From assembly GCA_003488465.1 (NCBI GenBank), contig DNLN01000115.1, positions 1-7,918 of the forward strand: a stretch of DNA of 7,918 nucleotides, in the 5' to 3' direction. The notes beneath the pieces are model-generated. The model saw only the letters and a list, made by a program, of their open reading frames with translations, ran no database searches and was not told the origin of the DNA. Both the position numbers and the translations under genes were made by a program. Source of the stretch: Sutterella sp. (GTDB lineage: Bacteria; Pseudomonadota; Gammaproteobacteria; Burkholderiales; Burkholderiaceae_F). This document shows positions 1 through 5,868 of this stretch, piece by piece. Each line of letters opens with the position of its first letter. Positions within the stretch are counted from its first letter, which is position 1.

Positions 1-1059
1 TTCAAGGTTCGTGCGAAGGGCTGTTTCCTCAATGTCGGCGCCGCGCGTGGCCCGGGCCGAGTTCACGTCGACGGCGACAAGCGCCTCGGTGTGATCGATC
101 ACGATCGCGCCGCCCGAGGGCAGAGGAACCGTTCTGGAGTAGGCCGTCTCAATCTGATGCTCGATCTGGAAGCGCGAGAAGAGCGGCGTTTCCTCGCGGT
201 AGCGCTTGACGCGGTTCACCATGTCGGGCATTACGTGCGCCATGAACTGACGGGCCTGGTCGTAGATGGCATCGGTATCGACGAGGATTTCACCGATATC
301 GGGCTGGAAGTAGTCGCGGATCGCGCGGATGACCAGATTGCTTTCCTCAACGATGAGGAAGGGGGCGGGATTGGCGCAGCGCAATTTGTGGCCGTCCCGC
401 TCGGGTTCGGTCGTATAGTGCGTGACGCTCTTGCCGTTTTCCTGCGTGTGGTACTCGTACTGGGGCGTAGCGGCTTCGCTGATTGCCTCCCAGAGCTTGA
501 GCAGGTAGTTCAGATCCCACTGAAGCTCTTCGGCGGTGCGGCCGATGCCGGCTGTACGGGCGATGATGCTCATTCCGGAGGGCAGGCTGAGCGTGTCCAT
601 CGTCTCGCGCAGTTCCTGCCGGTCCTCGCCTTCGATCCGGCGGCTCACACCGCCGCCGCGCGGGTTGTTCGGCATCAGCACGAGATAGCGGCCGGCGAGG
701 CTGATGAAGGTGGTGAGCGCCGCGCCCTTGTTGCCGCGCTCTTCCTTTTCAACCTGAACGATGACTTCCTGGCCTTCGGTGAGGGCCTCCTTGATGGTGG
801 CCGTGCGCACGTCAACGCCGCTCTTGAAGTAGCTGCGGGAGACTTCTTTGAAGGGGAGAAAGCCGTGGCGCTCTTCGCCGTAGTCGACAAAGCACGCCTC
901 GAGCGACGGTTCGATTCGGGTGATGATGCCCTTGTAGATGTTGGACTTGCGCTGCTCGCGGCCGGCACTTTCAATGTCGATGTCGATCAGCCTCTGTCCG
1001 TCCACGATGCCGACGCGAGTTTCCTCGGCGTGAACGGCGTTAAATAGCATGCGTTTCAC
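1..1059 (-). CDS. rne: Ribonuclease E, N-terminal part (3' end outside window)
   Basis: Essential single-strand endoribonuclease that starts mRNA decay and processes 9S rRNA and tRNA precursors; in Enterobacteria it scaffolds the membrane-bound degradosome. The 353 codons present read VKRMLFN, like E. coli MKRMLIN. An S1 RNA-binding domain follows at about 37-118 ([21 protein letters not shown]), then the 5'-sensor region with RTAG at 168-171, and the start of the DNase I-like catalytic domain with [11 protein letters not shown] at 330-340. D331 and N333 match E. coli catalytic D303 and N305. The second catalytic Asp, the Zn-link cysteines and the C-terminal scaffold lie outside. About 30 residues (roughly 198-230) are extra relative to E. 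coli. The GTG start fits AAGGAG 6 nt upstream better than the ATG three codons later. The gene is divergent from rluC, as in E. coli. Expression is probably autoregulated through the long leader. RNase G is unlikely given the strong N-terminal match. Confidence 0.97.
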   Translation of the reverse strand, partial: MKRMLFNAVHAEETRVGIVDGQRLIDIDIESAGREQRKSNIYKGIITRIEPSLEACFVDYGEERHGFLPFKEVSRSYFKSGVDVRTATIKEALTEGQEVIVQVEKEERGNKGAALTTFISLAGRYLVLMPNNPRGGGVSRRIEGEDRQELRETMDTLSLPSGMSIIARTAGIGRTAEELQWDLNYLLKLWEAISEAATPQYEYHTQENGKSVTHYTTEPERDGHKLRCANPAPFLIVEESNLVIRAIRDYFQPDIGEILVDTDAIYDQARQFMAHVMPDMVNRVKRYREETPLFSRFQIEHQIETAYSRTVPLPSGGAIVIDHTEALVAVDVNSARATRGADIEETALRTNLE

Positions 1060-1065
1060 TTGCTG

Positions 1066-1071
1066 CTCCTT
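1066..1071 (-). promoter_or_regulatory. rne ribosome binding site
   Basis: On the minus strand this reads AAGGAG, 6 nt before GTG at 1059 and 15 nt before the in-frame ATG at 1050. The spacing selects the GTG start, which also restores the conserved first residues of RNase E. Confidence 0.8.
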
Positions 1072-1193
1072 GCGCTGGGCCGCCACTGACGCGGGCGTCC
1101 CAAATGAGCGTGTCGCAAAGGCACACCTTCTCGTGAGGCATCAGGGCAGGGCGTGCGCCGGGAATCAGCGCATGGGGCGGTGTCGCAGCATCC

Positions 1194-1290
1194 GGATCGG
1201 ATTGATTCGAAAGAAAAAGCAGTCTCTGAATGCAATCAGCGGGCAAGCCCCGTGGCAAGCTTTTCAATCGAATCAAGATCAGAGCGATCC
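1194..1290 (-). repeat. Long-range three-part stem in rne leader
   Basis: Three nested complementary segments lie in the correct order. GGATCG (1194-1199) pairs with CGATCC (1285-1290), TTGATTCGA (1202-1210) with TCGAATCAA (1268-1276), and AAAAGC (1215-1220) with GCTTTT (1259-1264). They are separated by small internal loops. The terminal region can hold two smaller hairpins: CTGA (1226-1229) with TCAG (1236-1239), and GGG (1241-1243) with CCC (1248-1250). In the rne message the element would end about 134 nt before the start codon. It carries U-rich single-stranded patches, the kind of sequence RNase E prefers to cut. The pairing is seen directly; function is inferred. Confidence 0.6.
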
Positions 1291-1367
1291 TCGCATCCCG
1301 CTGCGCCGGGTCCCCTGAGTCTGTGTCGGCTATGTTCAGCGCGTTGGGGAGAGCACGGCAGTGCATG

Positions 1368-1419
1368 CGCCTGAGCCGAAGGACTCAGGGCGGGCACGCG
1401 CTTTCCTGGGCCGAAAGCG
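1368..1419 (-). repeat. Two tandem hairpins in rne leader
   Basis: The first is CCTGAG (1370-1375) with CTCAGG (1384-1389), loop of 8, extended by two pairs past a bulged G at 1390. The second starts 6 bp on: CGCTTTC (1399-1405) with GAAAGCG (1413-1419), loop of 7. Neither is followed by a T-tract on either strand, so they are not terminators. They are probably part of the folded rne leader. Confidence 0.45.
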
Positions 1420-1481
1420 ACCCGGACAGCTCGATCCCTCACAGAACAGCGGAGAGTGGCTTGACGGGAATGCGAAAAGAC

Positions 1482-1517
1482 GGTGCGCGGACTGTCGGTT
1501 CTGCGGACAAGCGCACC
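1482..1517 (-). repeat. 7-bp inverted repeat in rne leader
   Basis: GGTGCGC (1482-1488) is perfectly complementary to GCGCACC (1511-1517) across 22 nt. Inside it TGTC (1493-1496) can pair with GACA (1506-1509). A stem of this length in 1 kb of GC-rich DNA can occur by chance; its place among several others is the reason to list it. Confidence 0.35.
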
Positions 1518-1609
1518 CGCGGGCATGCGCAGTAGTTGCGCCACCCAGCTGATCGCAAGTTCAACAAACAGAGCAGACAATTCCAAAACCTTTTCACGCC
1601 TTGCCGCTG

Positions 1610-1672
1610 ACTGAGCTCTTTTCTCAGTGTCTTGCGGCAATCGGATCAGAACGGACTGGCCGCTTCTGATCC
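1610..1672 (-). repeat. Hairpin pair with 12-bp stem in rne leader
   Basis: ACTGAG (1610-1615) pairs with CTCAGT (1623-1628). Next to it GGATCAGAA (1643-1651) pairs perfectly with TTCTGATCC (1664-1672), and CGG (1652-1654) with CCG (1660-1662) extends the stem past one bulged base to a 5-nt loop. This second hairpin is the strongest local one in the interval. No T-tract follows on either strand, so it is not an intrinsic terminator. Being a palindrome it could also be a protein-binding site in DNA. Confidence 0.5.
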
Positions 1673-1982
1673 AGCCTGCGCCAGGGCATCAAGGAGCTGA
1701 TTGCAGTATCCGGGGCGGTGGGCTGAGCGATTTGCCTGGGACGGCACCGATTGCGTAAGACTTTGCCGATCGCTCGAAAGGGAGGTTCAAAGCAAAGCGC
1801 CTGTCTTTTCAGCAGGCTTCGTCCTCAGGTCAAAAGTTCAGCGCCTCCGCTTCCGAAGCACTGCAGCCAAAGGAAAGCACGGCGGCTTTCCTGCTCGTCT
1901 GGATGCTCGTGCAGCAGGCGTTAATAAAACTTTTCCAAAGGCGGCCCGGAATCTGATCCGGACACACCAAAACCGCCCGATG

Positions 1983-2004
1983 CCCGAAGCCCTCCGGCTA
2001 CGGG
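1983..2004. repeat. Hairpin upstream of rluC
   Basis: CCCG (1983-1986) pairs with CGGG (2001-2004) and AGCC (1988-1991) with GGCT (1996-1999). An A/A mismatch separates them and the loop is 4 nt. A weaker CCGGA/TCCGG repeat lies at 1946-1961. The role is unknown: it could belong to the leader of either divergent gene or be fortuitous. Confidence 0.3.
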
Positions 2005-2113
2005 ATTCAAGCGGTACAAGTCGGCTAAAATGCCGAGTCCATACGTTGGGAAACTGGCTCGCGGCGGAGATTTTCATGTCCGGCGCTGAAGCGGTTTCCG
2101 CGTACGGGTGCAA

Positions 2114-2122
2114 GTATATAGA
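2114..2122. promoter_or_regulatory. Candidate divergent -10 region for rluC and rne
   Basis: AGTATATAG offers TATATA or TATAGA toward rluC and TATACT (5 of 6 to TATAAT) toward rne. It is the most AT-rich short tract near the rluC start. No convincing -35 sits at 16-18 bp for either direction; CAGGCA on the rne strand and TTTCCG on the rluC strand each match 3 of 6. This is a composition-based guess. Confidence 0.3.
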
Positions 2123-2145
2123 GTTGTCCCACTGATTGCCTGAAA

Positions 2146-3171
2146 ATGCATCCATCTGCCGACCAGAAAAATGATTACGAACACCCGGTGCCGGCCGGTT
2201 CCCTGAGACAGGTGGACGGGACGGCCCGCATCTTCATCCGCATTGATGAAACGGCCGAGGGGCAGAGGCTGGACAACTTCCTCATGAAACTCATCCGCGG
2301 GGTGCCCAAGGGGCATATCTACCGGATTGTCCGGGAGGGCGAGGTGCGGGTCAACAAGGGGCGTGTCGACGCAGGGGCGAAGCTTGCCCTCGGAGACATC
2401 GTTCGCATCCCGCCGATCCGGGTTGCAAGGCGCGAGGACGGGCCGTCCGTTCCGGCCATTCGCCCGGGAGCGCTTCCCGTGCTGTATGAGGATCGCCATC
2501 TGCTGATCGTCAACAAGCCTGCGGGGCTTGCTGCGCATGGCGGCTCCGGCGTTGCCTTCGGTCTCATCGAGCAGCTTCGCGCGAGCCGCCCCGAGGAGCC
2601 CATGCTCGAGCTCGCGCACCGGCTGGATCGGGACACGTCCGGTGCGATCATCGTCTGCAAGAGCCGCAAGGCGCTGGTGCGGCTGCAGCAGATGCAGCGC
2701 GAGGGCGGCCAGATTGAAAAGCACTACCGGCTTCTCGTGCAGGGCGACTGGGTCAATCAGCGCGAACATGTGAAAAAGCCGCTTTTCAAGTACACGCTGC
2801 CAAGCGGCGAGCGCCGGGTGCGGGTCGATGAGGAAAGGGGACTGCCTTCGCACACGATCTTTACGCTTATCAGGCGCTACGGCGCGGTGTCGCTTCTGGA
2901 TGCCGAATTAAAGAGCGGCCGCACGCATCAGATCCGCGTGCATGCGCAAAGCTGCGGCTTTGCGCTCGTGGGGGATGACAAGTACGGCTCGTATGAATTC
3001 AACGATGCAGTTGCAAAGGGCTCGCTTGGCGTGCCCTTCAAGCGGATGTTCCTTCATGCCTGCCGGCTCAGATTTGCGCATCCGGTGAGCGGCGAGATGC
3101 TCACGATCGAATGCCCGCTGCCGGCCGAGTGTCAGCATCTTCTCGATCACCTCGACAAGGAAAGCAAATGA
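2146..3171 (+). CDS. rluC: 23S rRNA pseudouridine synthase RluC
   Basis: Converts uridines of 23S rRNA to pseudouridine; in E. coli RluC acts at 955, 2504 and 2580 around the peptidyl-transferase centre. The 341-residue product has an N-terminal S4 RNA-binding domain at about 38-90 (EGQRLDNFLMKLIRG, then VRVNKGRV) and an RluA-type catalytic domain. That domain shows the motif HRLDRDTSG at 158-166 with catalytic D161, GRTHQIRVH at 258-266 and GDDKYG at 276-281. Length is close to the family norm. The first 30 residues look poorly conserved, and no clear Shine-Dalgarno precedes the ATG, so the exact start is uncertain; GTG codons at residues 15 and 23 are alternatives. The gene is divergent from rne, as in E. 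coli, and overlaps the next gene by ATGA. RluD is the main alternative; the rne neighbourhood favours RluC. Confidence 0.93.
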   Translation: MHPSADQKNDYEHPVPAGSLRQVDGTARIFIRIDETAEGQRLDNFLMKLIRGVPKGHIYRIVREGEVRVNKGRVDAGAKLALGDIVRIPPIRVARREDGPSVPAIRPGALPVLYEDRHLLIVNKPAGLAAHGGSGVAFGLIEQLRASRPEEPMLELAHRLDRDTSGAIIVCKSRKALVRLQQMQREGGQIEKHYRLLVQGDWVNQREHVKKPLFKYTLPSGERRVRVDEERGLPSHTIFTLIRRYGAVSLLDAELKSGRTHQIRVHAQSCGFALVGDDKYGSYEFNDAVAKGSLGVPFKRMFLHACRLRFAHPVSGEMLTIECPLPAECQHLLDHLDKESK

Positions 3172-3893
3172 CGGAGAACCTTCTTGGAAAGCGCTGGGAG
3201 CTTTTCGTTTTCGACTGGGACGGTACCGTCATGGACACGACGTACCTCATCGCCCGGGCCATGCAGCAGGCATGCAAGGCGCTGGGGTATCCCGAGCCGG
3301 AGCTCTCGCTTGCGCGCTCGACCATCGGGCTCGGAGAGGACGACACGATGCGGATCATCTGCCCGCAGTGCCCGAGGAGCCGTTTCGGGGAGTTTCTTGT
3401 CGCCTACAAGAACTGGTACATCCCGCGGGAGGAGGAGATTTCCGTTTTTGACGGACTCGAAGCCATGCTGACCGGAATGCACCGGGCAGGGCTTCGGCTT
3501 GCAATCGCCACCGGCAAGTCTGCGGCCGGCATGGAGCGCGTATTCAGAAAGACCGGGCTCGGGCCGCTTTTCGAATCCGTGAAGACGGCTGACCGCTCCT
3601 GGCCCAAGCCCAATCCGGCGATGCTTCTGGAGCTTGCGGATGAAACCGGGGTCGAGACGAGCCGCATGGTGATGGTGGGAGACGCCATTCACGACATGCT
3701 GATGGCAAGGAACGCCGGAGCCGCCGGCGTTGGCGTCACTTTTGGCGGAGGCAGCCCCGAGGCGCTTCGCGAGGGGCGTCCGCACGCGATCGTGTCCACG
3801 GTGCCCGAGTTAGCCAGGGTTCTGGGAGTCATGCCGGAGATGAATGCGGAACTGCGGCGCAGAGGCCTTACTGAAATTTCAGAGCAGCCGTAG
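3168..3893 (+). CDS. HAD-superfamily phosphatase, phosphoglycolate-phosphatase-like
   Basis: Probably a small-molecule phosphatase of HAD subfamily IA; the substrate cannot be read from the sequence. All four HAD motifs are present in 241 residues: DWDGT at 16-20 (nucleophile D16, acid/base D18), ATGKS at 114-118 (T115), K147 in WPKPNP, and VGDAIHDM at 170-177 (D172, D176). Residues about 22-95 form the helical cap. The start is the ATG overlapping the rluC stop (ATGA), with AAGGA 6 nt before it; an upstream in-frame ATG at 3111 lies inside rluC and is rejected. Translational coupling to rluC is likely. A HAD hydrolase directly after rluC is, from memory, a recurrent arrangement in Proteobacteria, and such genes are often labelled gph without proof. 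It ends 3 bp from the convergent methyltransferase gene. Confidence 0.9.
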   Translation: MTENLLGKRWELFVFDWDGTVMDTTYLIARAMQQACKALGYPEPELSLARSTIGLGEDDTMRIICPQCPRSRFGEFLVAYKNWYIPREEEISVFDGLEAMLTGMHRAGLRLAIATGKSAAGMERVFRKTGLGPLFESVKTADRSWPKPNPAMLLELADETGVETSRMVMVGDAIHDMLMARNAGAAGVGVTFGGGSPEALREGRPHAIVSTVPELARVLGVMPEMNAELRRRGLTEISEQP

Positions 3894-3896
3894 GCC

Positions 3897-4688
3897 TTAC
3901 CTGCGGCGCGGCCCCTCCCGGCCCATCCGCCGGCGGGAGGAATCGGCCTTTCCTGTCTTGATTCCTTCCTGGGGCCTTGCACCCGCTCTGGCAAGGACTG
4001 CGAACACGGTGGGGAGTTTGGGAAGATCCATCGAGCGCTTCAGCCACTCGCCGGCGGCATGCGTTTCAATGGCTTCGTTGTCTCCAGTGATGTCCGTTGC
4101 CACGGTGACCAGCGTGTCGGCGGCAAGCGTCTGCGCGAGCGCCTTCAGCATGGTGCTGTTGCGGTAGGGCGTTTCGATGAAGAGCTGCGTCTCGGGCGTT
4201 CTGCTCTGACGCTCAAGATCGGCGATCGCTCTTACCCGCTCATTCTCGGCAATCGGCAGATAGCCGAGGAACCGGAACCGCTGGCCGTTTAGGCCGCTCG
4301 CCATCAGCGTGAGCATGATCGAGCAGGGGCCGGTGAGCGGAACGACGCGGATGCCGAGCGCCTTGGCGCGGGCCACAAGCGTTGCCCCCGGATCGGCGAT
4401 GCCCGGGCATCCGGACTCCGAGACGATGCAGGCATCCTCTCCGGCAAGCACGGGCTGCAGCCAGGAGTCGATGAGCCCGGGATCTGGCTCGTGGCCGATT
4501 TCAACAATGGTGAGCTCGCTGATCGGACCGGGGTGTCCGGCCTGCTTGAGGTAGTGCCTTGCGCTCTTGGCGTTCTCGGCCAGAAAATACCGGGCCGAGC
4601 GAGCCTTCTGCAGCACGCCCTGCGGAATGGTTTCCTCCACGGAACGCTCTGCGATCCGGTTCGGGAGCATGAATAGGGTGCCCGCCAT
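3897..4688 (-). CDS. RsmI-like SAM-dependent methyltransferase (tetrapyrrole methylase fold)
   Basis: A class III SAM methyltransferase of the PF00590 fold, in the group related to RsmI, which 2'-O-methylates C1402 of 16S rRNA. This 263-residue protein belongs to the shorter sister clade often annotated only as SAM-dependent methyltransferase; it begins GTLFMLPN. The target is unproven, so no symbol is given. Visible motifs are SESGCPGIADPG at 90-101 (SAM-binding loop), PLTGPCS at 117-123, GYLP at 142-145 and IETPYR at 171-176. The last 20 residues are a basic Arg/Gly/Lys tail (RRRMGREGPRRR) that could contact RNA. The ATG has AGGAAGG 7 nt upstream. It lies 18 bp after maf and was presumably cotranscribed with it. 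The stop is 3 bp from that of the convergent HAD gene, and a GC-rich inverted repeat (3914-3920 with 3934-3940) falls in the last codons. Confidence 0.87.
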   Translation of the reverse strand: MAGTLFMLPNRIAERSVEETIPQGVLQKARSARYFLAENAKSARHYLKQAGHPGPISELTIVEIGHEPDPGLIDSWLQPVLAGEDACIVSESGCPGIADPGATLVARAKALGIRVVPLTGPCSIMLTLMASGLNGQRFRFLGYLPIAENERVRAIADLERQSRTPETQLFIETPYRNSTMLKALAQTLAADTLVTVATDITGDNEAIETHAAGEWLKRSMDLPKLPTVFAVLARAGARPQEGIKTGKADSSRRRMGREGPRRR

Positions 4689-4706
4689 CGGTGTGCCTTC
4701 CTGCCG

Positions 4707-5297
4707 CTAGAGACCCTGGATCGGAGGGATTCCGGCCCGGGCCAGCATGCCGGTGAGCCGCATGAGAGGCAGGCCGATGAGCGAGGTCGGATCGTCGCTC
4801 GAGACGCTCTGCATGAGGGCGATGCCGAGTTTTTCGATCTTGGCGCTGCCTGCGCAGTCGTAGGGCTGCTCGCGGCGCACGTACTCGGCGATGGTTTCAT
4901 CCGACAGGGGGCGCATCGTGATCACGGTGTCGCTCACAGTTTCCTGCAAAGTGCCGTCAGCCGCGGCAACGCAGACTGCAGTGTGAAAGACGACTCGCTT
5001 GCCCTGCATGCTCTGGAGTTGCTCCACGGCGCGCTCGTAGGTGTGGGGCTTGCCGAGCGTCTTGCCGTCAAGATCGCAGACCTGGTCGGAGCCGATCACC
5101 ACGCATCCGGGGTGCTGTGCGGCGACGGCCTGGGCCTTTGCCCGGGCAAGACGCGCGCAGACTTCAACGGGAGTCTCCCCGGGCTTGACGCTCTCGTCAA
5201 TGTCGGGACTCACGCAGCTGTAGGTCAGGCCGAGCCTGTCGAGCAGCTCACGGCGGTAGCGCGAGCTGCTTGCCAAAATAAGAGTTGGTTTTGTCAT
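4707..5297 (-). CDS. yceF: Maf/YceF nucleotide pyrophosphatase
   Basis: House-cleaning nucleotide pyrophosphatase of the Maf/HAM1 superfamily. The YceF clade prefers 7-methyl-GTP and is thought to keep modified nucleotides out of RNA. The 196 residues show LASSSRYRRELL at 8-19, the SDQVC block at 70-74 with proposed catalytic D71, LGKP at 81-84 and CAGSAKIE at 148-155, all resembling E. coli YceF (SDQVC, CAGSFKSE) more than the dTTP/UTP-specific YhdE. The ATG at 5297 starts the conserved TLILASSS region; an upstream in-frame ATG at 5471 would run through yceD and is rejected. No Shine-Dalgarno is visible before this ATG; a TAAAAT lies 11-16 nt upstream, so the message could be leaderless or very short-leadered. 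It heads a two-gene operon with the methyltransferase and is divergent from yceD. Confidence 0.92.
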   Translation of the reverse strand: MTKPTLILASSSRYRRELLDRLGLTYSCVSPDIDESVKPGETPVEVCARLARAKAQAVAAQHPGCVVIGSDQVCDLDGKTLGKPHTYERAVEQLQSMQGKRVVFHTAVCVAAADGTLQETVSDTVITMRPLSDETIAEYVRREQPYDCAGSAKIEKLGIALMQSVSSDDPTSLIGLPLMRLTGMLARAGIPPIQGL

Positions 5298-5300
5298 AAT
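5270..5300 (+). promoter_or_regulatory. Candidate yceD promoter inside maf start
   Basis: TTGCCA (5270-5275, 5 of 6 to TTGACA) and CATAAT (5295-5300, 5 of 6 to TATAAT) are separated by 19 bp, longer than the ideal 17. Transcription would begin near 5307 and give a leader of about 39 nt containing the inverted repeat. It overlaps the first codons of the divergent maf gene. Confidence 0.35.
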
Positions 5301-5318
5301 GGGCGCAATTTTAACCAA

Positions 5319-5336
5319 GCGGCCTTTCCTGGCCGC
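5319..5336. repeat. Perfect inverted repeat between maf and yceD
   Basis: GCGGCC, then TTTCCT, then GGCCGC. It is centred in the 48 bp between the divergent start codons. As RNA it would put a 6-bp GC hairpin 9 nt before the yceD ATG and 21 nt before the maf ATG. As DNA it could be an operator shared by both genes. No T-tract follows, so it is not a terminator. Confidence 0.5.
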
Positions 5337-5345
5337 CAGATTTTC

Positions 5346-5864
5346 ATGACGACGATTGACATTTTTGAACTCTCCCGCGCACGCAAAACCGTGAGCGGGG
5401 ATCTGGAACTCAAGGATTTCCCGGATCTCGCGTCGCTGCTTGAGGGAGAGGGGCGCGACGCACGGATTCACTATGAGGCGACTGGCACGGCCGGCAGAGA
5501 CGGAAAACCCGGCGCCGATCTCTCGCTAAAGGGCGTCATGAGGACCCGCTGCGTGCTCTGCGGCGAGCCCTGCGAAGTGCAGATCGACAAGACCGTGCCG
5601 TTCCTTTTCACCAGGACGGAGGCCGAGGCCGATGCCATGGACATCGCCGATGACGGCGAGTACGAGATTGTTGTCGGCTCGAAAAAATTCGATGTCAATT
5701 TCTGGGTCGAGGAGGAGCTGATGCTCTCGCTGCCCTCATTCCCACAGCACGATGACTGCGAGCCGGATCGCAGCAAGCTCTCCACGAAGGAGATGGCCGG
5801 GGAGGAGACGTCGCAGAAGGCCAATCCCTTTGCCGTGCTGGCAAGCCTCAAGAAGAGCGGATAG
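5346..5864 (+). CDS. yceD: YceD/DUF177 family protein
   Basis: A small, acidic, soluble protein of the DUF177 family, which has been linked to 23S rRNA accumulation in bacteria and plastids; its molecular activity is not established. The 172 residues show the family signature: RCVLCGEPC at 68-76 (cysteines 69, 72, 76), an acidic middle, then VEEELMLSLP at 121-130, HDDC at 135-138, and a C-terminal NPFAVLASLKK at 160-170. The CxxC pair with later cysteines could bind metal. No strong Shine-Dalgarno precedes the ATG; an inverted repeat stands immediately upstream. In most Proteobacteria yceD is followed directly by rpmF and the plsX-fab genes. Here the next gene is sotB on the opposite strand, 4 bp away, so that linkage is lost. 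Confidence 0.9.
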   Translation: MTTIDIFELSRARKTVSGDLELKDFPDLASLLEGEGRDARIHYEATGTAGRDGKPGADLSLKGVMRTRCVLCGEPCEVQIDKTVPFLFTRTEAEADAMDIADDGEYEIVVGSKKFDVNFWVEEELMLSLPSFPQHDDCEPDRSKLSTKEMAGEETSQKANPFAVLASLKKSG

Positions 5865-5868
5865 GAAA

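Larger units (their letters stand above)
1060..2145. promoter_or_regulatory. Long rne-rluC divergent interval with structured rne leader
   Basis: This 1.09 kb between two divergent starts contains no protein I can recognise. The open frames in it lack family motifs, good ribosome sites and convincing composition. It is rich in inverted repeats (1194-1290, 1368-1392, 1399-1419, 1482-1517, 1610-1628, 1643-1672, 1946-1961, 1983-2004), most of them in the half nearer rne. In E. coli the rne mRNA has a 5' untranslated region of about 360 nt whose hairpins let RNase E bind and shorten its own message. A comparable role here is inference by position and structure. No consensus promoter pair was found. 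The best -10-like element for either gene is the TATA-rich tract at 2114-2122, just ahead of rluC, which would imply an rne leader of about 1 kb. A TAAAAT at 2026-2031 on the plus strand has no good -35. Confidence 0.6.

Noticed and set aside
91..1047. 318-residue plus-strand frame
   Set aside because: Antisense to rne. The minus strand encodes unmistakable RNase E throughout.
1461..1488. TTGACG as a -35 box on the plus strand
   Set aside because: Nothing like a -10 lies 16-18 bp downstream, and it is nearly 700 bp from the rluC start.
1828..1833. TTGACC on the minus strand as the rne -35 box
   Set aside because: 5 of 6 to consensus, but the sequence 17 bp on is GAAAAG or AAAAGA, only weakly like a -10.
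1701..2135. 144-residue open frame on the plus strand in the rne-rluC interval
   Set aside because: No recognisable motif, mixed Arg/Ser/Ala composition typical of a chance frame in GC-rich DNA, and no ribosome site. It overlaps other equally long frames on the minus strand.
3914..3940. Inverted repeat as an intrinsic terminator for the HAD gene
   Set aside because: GC-rich stem but no T-tract after it on either strand, and it lies within the methyltransferase coding region.
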